Source: Caldilineae bacterium (lineage in GTDB: Bacteria; Chloroflexota; Anaerolineae; J102). From it: DNA of 5,429 nt. The translations under genes and the position numbers were made by a program. Each line of letters opens with the position of its first letter. Positions within the stretch are counted from its first letter, which is position 1. This document shows positions 1 through 5,178 of this stretch, one piece after another. The notes under the pieces were generated by a model, which was not told where the DNA came from, made no database searches, and worked only from the letters and a program-made list of their open reading frames with translations. Where the stretch lies: NCBI GenBank assembly GCA_011176555.1, contig DUEF01000043.1, positions 1-5,429 of the forward strand, in the 5' to 3' direction.

Positions 1-1
1 A

Positions 2-577
2 CACGCGCCCCGCCAGATCGCCGCCGAATACCTGGCGCTGTACCAGACCGGGAAATTCGGCGCCAGCGGGAAACGCATCAACTACTTCGCCCCCATCCTC
101 CGCTACCACCTCCTCACCCGCTCCGAACTCCTGCCCGACCAGCCCGATCACCCGCGCGCCGCCGAGCAGTATTTCAAACTCGAACTGGGCGACCTGCAAA
201 CCCTGCAAACGCCCATCGCCAACAAGCGCCACCCCCGTCTCACCTTCCTCTACACCACCCTCGAACGCCTCTTCAACGCCAAAGACGTCAATGACCTCTG
301 GCTGCGCGCCGCCGCCCGCCAAAAACTCTACGCCGCCATCCGTGAACGAGGCCTGGCGGTGGAATGCTGGTATCCGGTGGACATGGGCGACCGCCCCGAA
401 GCCGATCTCGCCCTGTTCGGCCCCCACGGCCGCATCGGCGTCTACATCGACGAGCCCGCCTGGGAAGAGCTCGATGAACCGCCGCCCGCTTACGTCACCT
501 CGGGCGATACCCTCCACCTGAATGCGCTGGACTTGCTGCGCAACCCTGACGCTGTACTCGACAAGCTACTGGCCTGA
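2..577 (+). CDS. Unrecognised protein, 3' part only; C-terminal segment weakly resembles DUF559/Vsr-type endonuclease-like folds
   Basis: An open frame runs from the left edge to the TGA at 575-577, giving 191 residues. There is no stop and no convincing internal start, so the 5' end lies outside the window. I do not recognise the family. Residues 1-100 are polar and mostly helical-looking, with repeated Tyr/Leu/Arg. Residues 101-191 have a pattern that loosely recalls the DUF559 / REase_MTES_1575 type of PD-(D/E)XK domain: a helix (RQKLYAAIRERGL), then an Asp in EADLALF (134-140), a strand RIGVYIDE (144-151), and a tail with NPDAVLDKLL. In such domains the second strand usually reads like IEvDG; here a Tyr sits where the acidic residue would be, so the active site would be incomplete. 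This resemblance is inference from pattern only. The codons are strongly C-rich, unlike the right half of the window. Confidence 0.75.
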   Translation, partial: HAPRQIAAEYLALYQTGKFGASGKRINYFAPILRYHLLTRSELLPDQPDHPRAAEQYFKLELGDLQTLQTPIANKRHPRLTFLYTTLERLFNAKDVNDLWLRAAARQKLYAAIRERGLAVECWYPVDMGDRPEADLALFGPHGRIGVYIDEPAWEELDEPPPAYVTSGDTLHLNALDLLRNPDAVLDKLLA

Positions 578-582
578 AAAAG

Positions 583-659
583 CATGTCACTTCGACCAAG
601 GGATGTCTCGCTTCGCCATGTCACTTCCACCAGGGGATGTCTCGCTTCGCTTCGACATG
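583..659. repeat. 34-bp tandem direct repeat (two copies) plus inverted tail; REP-like intergenic element
   Basis: Copy 1 is 583-616 and copy 2 is 617-650. They abut and match at 32 of 34 positions (differences at 594/628 and 599/633). Each starts CATGTCACTTC and ends GGATGTCTCGCTTCGC. Copy 2 is followed by TTCGACATG (651-659), which is inverted relative to the CATGTC starts, so the block has a dyad character. The minus-strand reading contains GAAGCGAAGCGAGACATCCC, the style of short palindromic intergenic repeats seen in many copies in some bacterial genomes. It fills the gap between two convergent genes. Copy number elsewhere cannot be seen from this window. Confidence 0.75.
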
Positions 660-668
660 ACGTTTTTT
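637..668 (+). terminator. Weak candidate terminator at the end of the repeat block
   Basis: ATGTC (637-641) can pair with GACAT (654-658), followed 4 nt later by six T (663-668). The stem is only 5 bp with a 12-nt loop, so this is a weak intrinsic terminator at best. It lies after the rightward gene ending at 577 and before the end of the convergent SDR gene. The T-run overlaps the SDR stop codon region. Confidence 0.25.
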
Positions 669-1401
669 AGTACTGCAAATGTGCGCCGCCGTCCAGGCGC
701 AAAATCTCGCCTGTGACAAAGTCATTGCGAAGCAAATGGAGCATGGTATCGGCGATCACGGTCGTTCCCCCGGGCCGTTGCAGGGGCAGCGTCGCCGCCA
801 ACGCATCGAGATAGCCCTGATCCTTATCGGGTGGGGGCAGCATTGCGCCCAGGGCGATGGCATTGACACGGATCTGCGGAGCCAGGGAGATGGCGGCGCT
901 GCGCGTGAAGGCGTCCAGAGCGCCCTTGGCCACCGAATAACTGAAATGATCGGGGTAAGGACGAGCCGTGCGCCAGTCGGTGATGTTGATCACAGCGCCT
1001 ACGAGATCAGTGGGAAGGGCGTTGGCAAAGGCCTGGGTGAGAAAGATGGGCGTGCGCAGATTAACCCGGAAGGTGACGCTCCACTGGTCGAGTGTGAGAT
1101 CACGCAGCGTGTCGGTGGGAAAGACGGCGGCGCTGTTGACCAGAATCTGGGCCGGGCTCAGACCCAGCCGTTCTGTCTCGACCAGCGTCGCTAACCCGAC
1201 TGGAGCCACTAAATCGACCTGCTTCAAGAATACCCTCGCGCCTAACGTTCTCGCCGCCTCAGCGGTCTGCTCCGCCGCACCCCGCGAACGCCCATAATGG
1301 AGAATGATATTGCATCCGGCCCCGGCCAGCGCCAGTGTCAGCGCCCGACCGATACGTTTCGCCCCGCCTGTAATCACGGCGGTTTTGCCTTGCAAATCCA
1401 T
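667..1401 (-). CDS. SDR-family oxidoreductase, pteridine reductase (PTR1/FolM)-like
   Basis: This is a 244-residue classical short-chain dehydrogenase/reductase, a normal length for the family. Visible motifs are the nucleotide-binding loop TGGAKRIG (11-18), HYGRS at 35-39 (a basic residue after strand 2, pointing to NADPH), Asp63, NSAA at 89-92 (variant of NNAG), Asn114, YSVAK with Tyr155 and Lys159, and the C-terminal FVTGEILRLDGG. The residue before the catalytic Tyr is unusual: NITD has Asp142 where most SDRs have Ser, and Asp-x12-Tyr-x3-Lys is the spacing known for pteridine reductase PTR1. That favours reduction of a pterin such as dihydrobiopterin, dihydromonapterin or dihydrofolate; the substrate is inferred. 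The gene starts 8 nt after the stop of the zinc-finger gene, with AGGGA just upstream of its ATG, so it is probably co-transcribed with the sigma/anti-sigma pair. A generic 3-oxoacyl-ACP reductase-like role is the alternative. Confidence 0.9.
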   Translation of the reverse strand: MDLQGKTAVITGGAKRIGRALTLALAGAGCNIILHYGRSRGAAEQTAEAARTLGARVFLKQVDLVAPVGLATLVETERLGLSPAQILVNSAAVFPTDTLRDLTLDQWSVTFRVNLRTPIFLTQAFANALPTDLVGAVINITDWRTARPYPDHFSYSVAKGALDAFTRSAAISLAPQIRVNAIALGAMLPPPDKDQGYLDALAATLPLQRPGGTTVIADTMLHLLRNDFVTGEILRLDGGAHLQY

Positions 1402-1409
1402 GCTTTCCC

Positions 1410-1658
1410 TTAACTGGCTTCCTGCGCTGTCGCCATGATCGGCTCGATGCCCGTGATTTTCTTCAGGGCGTCATACTCCTCTTTGCATTCGGGGCAAATG
1501 CGTAGATGCTGCGTCATGGTTGGCATCAACGCCTTGACATTCTCACCAGATTGCTCCAGCTCAACATAGTAATCCAGGAGTTCATTGACTTCTGAGCAAG
1601 TCAGTTCACGCTCTTTTGTGAGCGCCAACATGCGTAACAATTTATAGAATAGAGACAT
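1410..1658 (-). CDS. Small zinc-binding (zf-HC2/ZAS-type) protein, probable cytoplasmic anti-sigma factor
   Basis: From the ATG at 1658 this is 82 residues. It carries His51-x3-Cys55-x2-Cys58 (HLRICPEC) with an earlier Cys21 in LTCSEVNELLDYYVE, the layout of the zinc-binding anti-sigma domain in which a helix carrying a Cys/His precedes HxxxCxxC. There is no hydrophobic segment, so it would be soluble rather than membrane-bound. It lies directly downstream of an ECF sigma gene on the same strand, the usual place for its anti-sigma partner. The start is uncertain. In-frame GTG at 1673 has AGGAAAGG 13 nt upstream; GTG at 1697 and TTG at 1703 extend it to 95 or 97 residues, without a good ribosome binding site. 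I chose the ATG because MSLFYKLLRML looks like a natural beginning. The family match is good; the anti-sigma role is inferred from motif and position, and redox sensing through the Cys residues is possible but not shown. Confidence 0.8.
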   Translation of the reverse strand: MSLFYKLLRMLALTKERELTCSEVNELLDYYVELEQSGENVKALMPTMTQHLRICPECKEEYDALKKITGIEPIMATAQEAS

Positions 1659-1745
1659 TTCTGTGGTGGACACGGGAGATTCGCTGCCTTTCCTCACTCT
1701 CAAGAGGATACGATGTCAACTTTTCTTACGACGGCGGGGGCGCCT

Positions 1746-2384
1746 TCAGGAAAACACCGAAAGAGCATCTTCGGGACTGAGTCCCCGATCAACCAAGCGA
1801 GCTTTCAGACGCTTGCGGGCGTCGTGGATGAGCTTGTAGAGGGCATTGGGATTCGTGTTCATTTGTTCGGCCAACAAACCAGAAGGGACGCCCAAAACCA
1901 GACGAGCGTACAGGGCCTGGCGCTGGCGCTCGCTGAGTTCATTCTGCATCACATCCATCACCGTGGCGATGATGTCGCTCTGCAACGCCTTTTGTTCCGG
2001 CGTCGCCTGCTCGGTGTTGAGAAAATCCGGCTCGAAGCTGCCATCCGCCGTCAACTCATCCAGGGAGACATCTCGCCAGCGAGCGCGACGCAACTCGCCC
2101 AGAGCTTGGTGCACGGCGATCTTGGCGGCCCAGGTGGTGAATTTGCTGCGCCCTTGAAATTGATCCGACTTCTTGAGGATGATCAGCACGCTGTCCTGGG
2201 CAAAATCCGCCGCCATCTGTGCGATCTCATCCCCGTTCAAGCGCCGCAGATCACTGCGATCTCGCAGATAATAAAACAGCCTCCGTTCCAACCAGGACAG
2301 AAGATCCTGAATGGCGGCATCCTGCTGGGCGCCTATGGCTTGTAAATCGGCCAGCCATGTTTCGTTGCTACGGTCAGTGGTCAT
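1746..2384 (-). CDS. RNA polymerase ECF-type sigma-70 factor
   Basis: The protein is 212 residues from the ATG at 2384, about the usual ECF size. Region 2 lies at about 25-110: the helix with DEIAQMAADFAQDSVLIIL, then FQGRSKFTTWAAKIAVHQAL (the -10 recognition area) and LRRARWRDVSLDE. A linker (about 111-140) leads to region 4 at about 145-197, with LSERQRQALYARLVLGVPS and a helix-turn-helix ending in NALYKLIHDARKRLKARL, which reads the -35 box. The frame stays open upstream to 2555, but AGGTGA at 2395-2400 is well placed for the ATG at 2384 and a promoter lies at 2409-2437, so the longer form is rejected. It heads a leftward cluster with the zinc protein and the SDR. An inverted repeat around its -10 box suggests control of its own transcription by a DNA-binding protein. 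The ECF subgroup and target genes cannot be assigned from the sequence alone. Confidence 0.92.
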   Translation of the reverse strand: MTTDRSNETWLADLQAIGAQQDAAIQDLLSWLERRLFYYLRDRSDLRRLNGDEIAQMAADFAQDSVLIILKKSDQFQGRSKFTTWAAKIAVHQALGELRRARWRDVSLDELTADGSFEPDFLNTEQATPEQKALQSDIIATVMDVMQNELSERQRQALYARLVLGVPSGLLAEQMNTNPNALYKLIHDARKRLKARLVDRGLSPEDALSVFS

Positions 2385-2394
2385 TGATTGAGTA

Positions 2395-2400
2395 TCACCT
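2395..2400 (-). promoter_or_regulatory. Ribosome binding site fixing the sigma-factor start
   Basis: AGGTGA on the minus strand, 10 nt before the ATG at 2384. It supports this start over the in-frame upstream start at 2555, which would put the promoter inside the coding region. Confidence 0.7.
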
Positions 2401-2423
2401 GTGGCGGCATTGTACCACAGGTG
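2396..2423. promoter_or_regulatory. Candidate operator: perfect 9-bp inverted repeat around the sigma-gene -10 box
   Basis: CACCTGTGG (2396-2404) and CCACAGGTG (2415-2423) are perfect inverted copies separated by 10 bp, about two helical turns centre to centre. The spacer contains the -10 box TACAAT of the leftward promoter, and the left arm covers the predicted transcription start and most of the ribosome binding site. A dimeric regulator bound here would block the promoter. The transcript would start inside the left arm, so an RNA hairpin is unlikely. The binding protein is unknown. Confidence 0.55.
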
Positions 2424-2437
2424 GGGAACAGGCGGAA
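2409..2437 (-). promoter_or_regulatory. Promoter of the sigma/anti-sigma/SDR cluster
   Basis: On the minus strand the -35-like box TTCCGC (2432-2437) and the -10 box TACAAT (2409-2414) are separated by 17 bp, with TG one base before the -10 (extended -10). The expected start, near 2402, leaves a leader of about 18 nt that still includes the ribosome binding site. The -35 is a weak match to TTGACA. This is pattern evidence only. Confidence 0.55.
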
Positions 2438-2471
2438 GGTCGGAAACAGCGAGCAGAAATCGGAAAGCGGA

Positions 2472-2501
2472 TTCCGCCTCAACGAAGGCCTGTGTTATAA
2501 T
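2472..2501 (+). promoter_or_regulatory. Promoter of the epimerase gene
   Basis: A perfect TATAAT (2496-2501), preceded by TG-T (extended -10), lies 18 bp after TTCCGC (2472-2477). The predicted start, near 2508, gives a leader of about 50 nt. Together with the promoter of the divergent sigma gene it forms an imperfect inverted pair with nearly the same sequence. TTCCGC is also the right arm of a small dyad, GCGGA-T-TCCGC (2467-2477). Confidence 0.65.
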
Positions 2502-2559
2502 GGCTACACTGCTTTTTGCGGCCAATCTCCCCTTAGGTTTTCCCACCGCATTCAATATG

Positions 2560-3516
2560 ATGAATTGTTTGATAACGGGTGGCGCTGGTTTTATCGGTCA
2601 TCATCTAGCCAATCGTCTGGTTGCCCTTGGGCAGCATGTGCGAGTGATCGATGATCTCAGCGCCGGCGATCCATCCGCCCTCGATCCCCAAGTTCTATTC
2701 ACGCGGGGTGATGTTCGAGATCAACCGAAACTCTGGACGCTGTTGCATGATGTCGATTGTGTGTACCATCTTGCCGCCAAAGTCTCACTCCCCCAATCCG
2801 TCCTCTTTCCCCGAGACTACAACGACATCAACGTCGGCGGCACGGTCACGCTCATGGAGGCGATGCGAGCAGTCGGCGTCAAGCGCATCGTCATGGCCTC
2901 GTCAGGTACGATCTACGGTGATCAGAAACGCCAGCCGGTGGACGAAATGGTGGTTCCCGAATTGTCGACGCCGTATGCTGTCAGCAAATTTGCGGCGGAA
3001 CATTACGTCTCCACACTCGGCGTTCACTACGGCATCGAAACCGTAGCGCTGCGCGTCTTCAATGCGTATGGCCCCGGACAAGCCTTACCCCCCGTCTACC
3101 CGCCGGTCGTTCCCCACTTCATCCACCAAATTCTTTCTGGCGGCACGGTGATGCTTTATGGCAGCGGCGAGCAAACGCGTGATTATGTCTACATCGATGA
3201 CGTTATCGATGCGCTCGTCGTCGCCGGCGGACAAACGAACATCGACCGACAGGTGATCAACATCGGCTCAGGCGTGGAAACCAGCGTAGCTGGACTGGTG
3301 GCCGCTATCGAAAAAGTAAGCGGGCGCAGGGCCCACGTTTTACGCAACGAAGAACGCAGCGGCGGCGTCAAACGTCTTGTCGCCGATCTGGAAAAAGCCC
3401 GAAAACTACTGGATTACCAGCCCGAAGTCACCCTACTCGATGGATTGGAGCGCATGGTCAGACAGGATCCCCGTTTTCGGAAATGGCTACCTGAGAGAAC
3501 GCCCACGACAGCATGA
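2560..3516 (+). CDS. NAD-dependent nucleotide-sugar epimerase/dehydratase (extended SDR, GalE-like)
   Basis: The protein is 318 residues, typical for GalE-like extended SDRs. TGGAGFIG (6-13) binds the dinucleotide, and Asp31-Asp32 after strand 2 favour NAD over NADP. DV at 51-52 and HLAAKVS (70-76) follow. The catalytic set is Ser115 in SSGTIYG, Tyr139 and Lys143 in YAVSK. RVFNAYGPGQ (165-174) and RDYVYIDDV (207-215) are the sugar-nucleotide-binding segments of UDP-sugar epimerases. SSGTIYG rather than TDEVYG argues against dTDP-glucose 4,6-dehydratase. The substrate could be UDP-glucose, UDP-GlcNAc or UDP-glucuronate; this cannot be settled here. The likely role is supply of activated sugars for envelope glycans, in the cytoplasm. 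ATG codons at 2557 and 2560 are adjacent; 2560 gives the usual distance to the glycine motif. The frame is open further upstream to 2401, but the promoter at 2472-2501 excludes that. No strong ribosome binding site is visible. Confidence 0.92.
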   Translation: MNCLITGGAGFIGHHLANRLVALGQHVRVIDDLSAGDPSALDPQVLFTRGDVRDQPKLWTLLHDVDCVYHLAAKVSLPQSVLFPRDYNDINVGGTVTLMEAMRAVGVKRIVMASSGTIYGDQKRQPVDEMVVPELSTPYAVSKFAAEHYVSTLGVHYGIETVALRVFNAYGPGQALPPVYPPVVPHFIHQILSGGTVMLYGSGEQTRDYVYIDDVIDALVVAGGQTNIDRQVINIGSGVETSVAGLVAAIEKVSGRRAHVLRNEERSGGVKRLVADLEKARKLLDYQPEVTLLDGLERMVRQDPRFRKWLPERTPTTA

Positions 3517-3529
3517 TCGCCGTCACCGT

Positions 3530-4384
3530 CTAGCGGTGGACAATGACAGGCGTCCCGTAATCCGCCCAGTTGTAGAGGAACTTTGCGTCGCCATTGCGGG
3601 CATTGACGCAGCCATGACTCATGGGGCGGCCAAAACGATTGTGCCAATAGGTTCCGTGGATGGCATAGTCTCTGTAGAAATACATCACCCACTGCACATT
3701 GGGTAAGCTGTACCCGGGGCCAGTCATGGTTTGTCGTCTTACTTTCGTTCGGACAGCATAACGCCCCACAGGCGTCGGCGTGTAGCGCAAACCGGTGCTG
3801 ACTTTCGTGCGCAGCACCACTGAATCGCCTTGGTGCGCTATCAAGCGCTGGCTGGATAGATCAACTTCGATCCATTTTTTGCCGCTCGCCACTTTGGGGG
3901 ATACAACCTTGGGAGCCGAGGCGGCTTGCTTTTGGGCGGCTCGACCTGGAATCCGTAACCGTTGCCCGACGTAAATGCGATTGATATTACGGATGTTGTT
4001 TGCCTGACGCAGCGCTGAGATGGAAACGCCATAACGCTGAGCAATTTTTGCAAGGGTGTCACCACGCCGCACCACATGCACAGAACCTGGGGCAGCGCTC
4101 GCCGCTGGTTGGGTGTTCCTAGATGAAGCAGCGCTGTTTTTGGTGGGAATCCACAAACGTTGGCCAACGTAAATCAGATTGGCGTTGCGCAGCTTATTCG
4201 CCCGAGCTAACGCCGTGACGGAAACGCCGTAACGCAACGCAATTTTCGCTAATGTATCGCCCCGCCTCACGACATGCACCTTGCCGCCCTGGTCAGTTGA
4301 TTCTGCGAACACGCTCGCGGGCATCAAAAAAGTCAAAAATAGAGCAAAAACCAGTACTACGATAAGAACGTGTCGAGATTTCAT
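3530..4384 (-). CDS. Secreted L,D-transpeptidase with two LysM domains (YkuD family)
   Basis: The protein is 284 residues. An N-terminal signal peptide has basic residues, a hydrophobic core at about 6-22 and a likely cut after VFA at 27. Two LysM peptidoglycan-binding repeats (36-80 and 102-146), each starting VHVVRRGDTLAKIA, are joined by a Ser/Ala/Pro-rich linker. A second Ala/Lys/Pro linker leads to the YkuD domain (about 170-284). Its active-site signature is complete: His243 in IHGTYW and SHGCVN with His257 and Cys259. The enzyme is expected to act outside the membrane, forming or exchanging peptide bonds to the D-centre of meso-diaminopimelate in peptidoglycan, anchored by LysM. GGAG 8 nt before the ATG supports the start. 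The gene converges on the epimerase with 13 nt between stops and appears to have its own promoter 127 nt upstream. Family assignment is firm; the precise substrate is inferred. Confidence 0.95.
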   Translation of the reverse strand: MKSRHVLIVVLVFALFLTFLMPASVFAESTDQGGKVHVVRRGDTLAKIALRYGVSVTALARANKLRNANLIYVGQRLWIPTKNSAASSRNTQPAASAAPGSVHVVRRGDTLAKIAQRYGVSISALRQANNIRNINRIYVGQRLRIPGRAAQKQAASAPKVVSPKVASGKKWIEVDLSSQRLIAHQGDSVVLRTKVSTGLRYTPTPVGRYAVRTKVRRQTMTGPGYSLPNVQWVMYFYRDYAIHGTYWHNRFGRPMSHGCVNARNGDAKFLYNWADYGTPVIVHR

Positions 4385-4499
4385 TGCCGTGACTCCATCA
4401 TGATAAAACCGTGGGGGAATGCCATCCCATCAATAGCCTGGATAAAGAATACGCCGCCTCAAACCTATGGTGAGTCGCAAAATGATGGTGAAGGCACAG

Positions 4500-4513
4500 A
4501 ATAATGCATTATT
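4500..4513. promoter_or_regulatory. Candidate operator: 14-bp perfect palindrome over the transpeptidase promoter
   Basis: AATAATGCATTATT is a perfect palindrome. It overlaps the -10 box at 4511-4516 and covers the predicted transcription start near 4504. Its position suits a repressor site. Short palindromes made mostly of A and T arise by chance in AT-rich gaps, so confidence is moderate. Confidence 0.4.
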
Positions 4514-4539
4514 ATAATCAAATCACCAGAAAATAACAA
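4511..4539 (-). promoter_or_regulatory. Sigma-70-type promoter for the L,D-transpeptidase
   Basis: On the minus strand TTGTTA (4534-4539) and a perfect TATAAT (4511-4516) are separated by exactly 17 bp, in an AT-rich stretch. The start is expected near 4504, leaving a leader of about 120 nt before the ATG at 4384. I see no clear riboswitch-like structure in that leader. The rest of the 189-nt gap (4385-4573) holds only this promoter, the palindrome and a weak hairpin. Confidence 0.7.
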
Positions 4540-4544
4540 ATGCC

Positions 4545-4565
4545 AAAAGATAGGCGCTATTATCT
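4545..4565 (-). terminator. Weak candidate terminator after rimM
   Basis: On the minus strand AGATA (from 4565) and TATCT (to 4548) form a 5-bp stem, followed by a T-run (4548-4545). The stem is short and AT-rich. It sits 8 nt past the rimM stop and just before the transpeptidase promoter, a sensible place for an operon end. Confidence 0.35.
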
Positions 4566-4573
4566 GTATGCAT

Positions 4574-5134
4574 CTAGTCTAATGATTGAACCAAACCTGG
4601 CAGTAATCTTACCAACATTTCTCCTTTTTGCAAATCAACGTTTTGGACAACGTCGGCAATCGCTGGCAGCAATACCTCACCATAAGCCCCTTGCACCACG
4701 TAGATTTCGTTTGCCGCGGTCCACCACACTTCAGTCAATACACCTAGTTCCACACCCTCAGTGGTGATGACTCGTAATCCCTCGAGTTCGTCCGCGTAAT
4801 ACTCACCTTCCGGCAGAGAAACAGCCTTATCCCGCTGCACCAACAAGTGCAAACCCCGTTGTCTCTGAGCCTCAGTGCGATCCACAATGCCTTGCAATTT
4901 CACCAACAAGAAGCCCTTGTGCGGCCGCGCCGATAGCACTTCCCGCTCGAATGCCTCGCCCTCTACGATAAGCAAAGAGCCAGATTCAAAACGTTGGTCG
5001 AAATCAGTTAGCACCTCGACTTTGAGCTCGCCATGGAGGCCATGCGCGCCCTTGATTCTCCCCACGGCAAGGTGCTCGGCGAGTTTTGGGACACTGGAAC
5101 CATCCAGGTCGTTATCGTTCGTCACCACTGTCAT
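4574..5134 (-). CDS. rimM: Ribosome maturation factor RimM
   Basis: The protein is 186 residues, within the normal RimM range (about 165-190). The N-terminal beta-barrel domain opens with AVGRIKGAHGLHGELKV (23-39), matching the family signature, followed by LTDF (42-45). The C-terminal PRC-barrel domain has LPEGEYYADELEGL (107-120), the variant WWTAANEIYVV (137-147) where tGaNDvyvV is usual, and LLPAIADVV (155-163), ending in LLPGL. RimM binds ribosomal protein S19 and assists maturation of the 30S head, including 16S rRNA processing. The gene lies 44 nt after the KH gene on the same strand, the usual khpA-rimM order. The next gene in many bacteria, trmD, is not present downstream here; an unrelated transpeptidase follows after 189 nt. 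No strong ribosome binding site precedes the ATG (AGAG at 5 nt), and the roughly 20 residues before the first motif are variable and somewhat long. Confidence 0.95.
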   Translation of the reverse strand: MTVVTNDNDLDGSSVPKLAEHLAVGRIKGAHGLHGELKVEVLTDFDQRFESGSLLIVEGEAFEREVLSARPHKGFLLVKLQGIVDRTEAQRQRGLHLLVQRDKAVSLPEGEYYADELEGLRVITTEGVELGVLTEVWWTAANEIYVVQGAYGEVLLPAIADVVQNVDLQKGEMLVRLLPGLVQSLD

Positions 5135-5178
5135 GGCGTCTCTGCTGACTCATCTATGCGAGGAGCTTCCAAGAAGAG

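Noticed and set aside
583..650. Possible CRISPR array
   Set aside because: The two 34-bp units abut with no spacer and there are no cas genes.
679..1297. Rightward open frames opposite the SDR gene
   Set aside because: Antisense shadows of a gene with full SDR motifs; no ribosome binding site or domain.
1691..1719. Separate promoter for the zinc-protein gene: TTGACA on the minus strand at 1714-1719
   Set aside because: At 17 bp the -10 position reads TGAGGA, a poor match; no good -10 is nearby.
1713..2345. Rightward open frame of 210 codons opposite the sigma gene
   Set aside because: It is antisense to a clear sigma factor, has no recognisable domain, and follows from codon bias of the real gene.
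2433..2476. Repeated CGGAA motifs (2433, 2441, 2461, and inverted at 2472) as ECF -35 sites (GGAAC-like)
   Set aside because: No CGTC-like -10 at 16-17 bp from any copy; spacing is irregular. An activator site array remains possible but unsupported.
2385..2555. Longer sigma-factor start at 2555 adding 57 residues
   Set aside because: The extension would cover the leftward promoter and ribosome binding site and looks nothing like a sigma N-terminus; AGGTGA supports 2384.
2401..2559. Longer epimerase start at 2401
   Set aside because: The extra 53 residues precede the normal M-x-x-L-I-T-G-G beginning and would span the TATAAT promoter.
4385..4573. Small gene or RNA gene in the transpeptidase upstream gap
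   Set aside because: No open frame with a ribosome binding site and no tRNA-like or riboswitch-like fold was seen; the gap is explained by promoter, palindrome and weak terminator.
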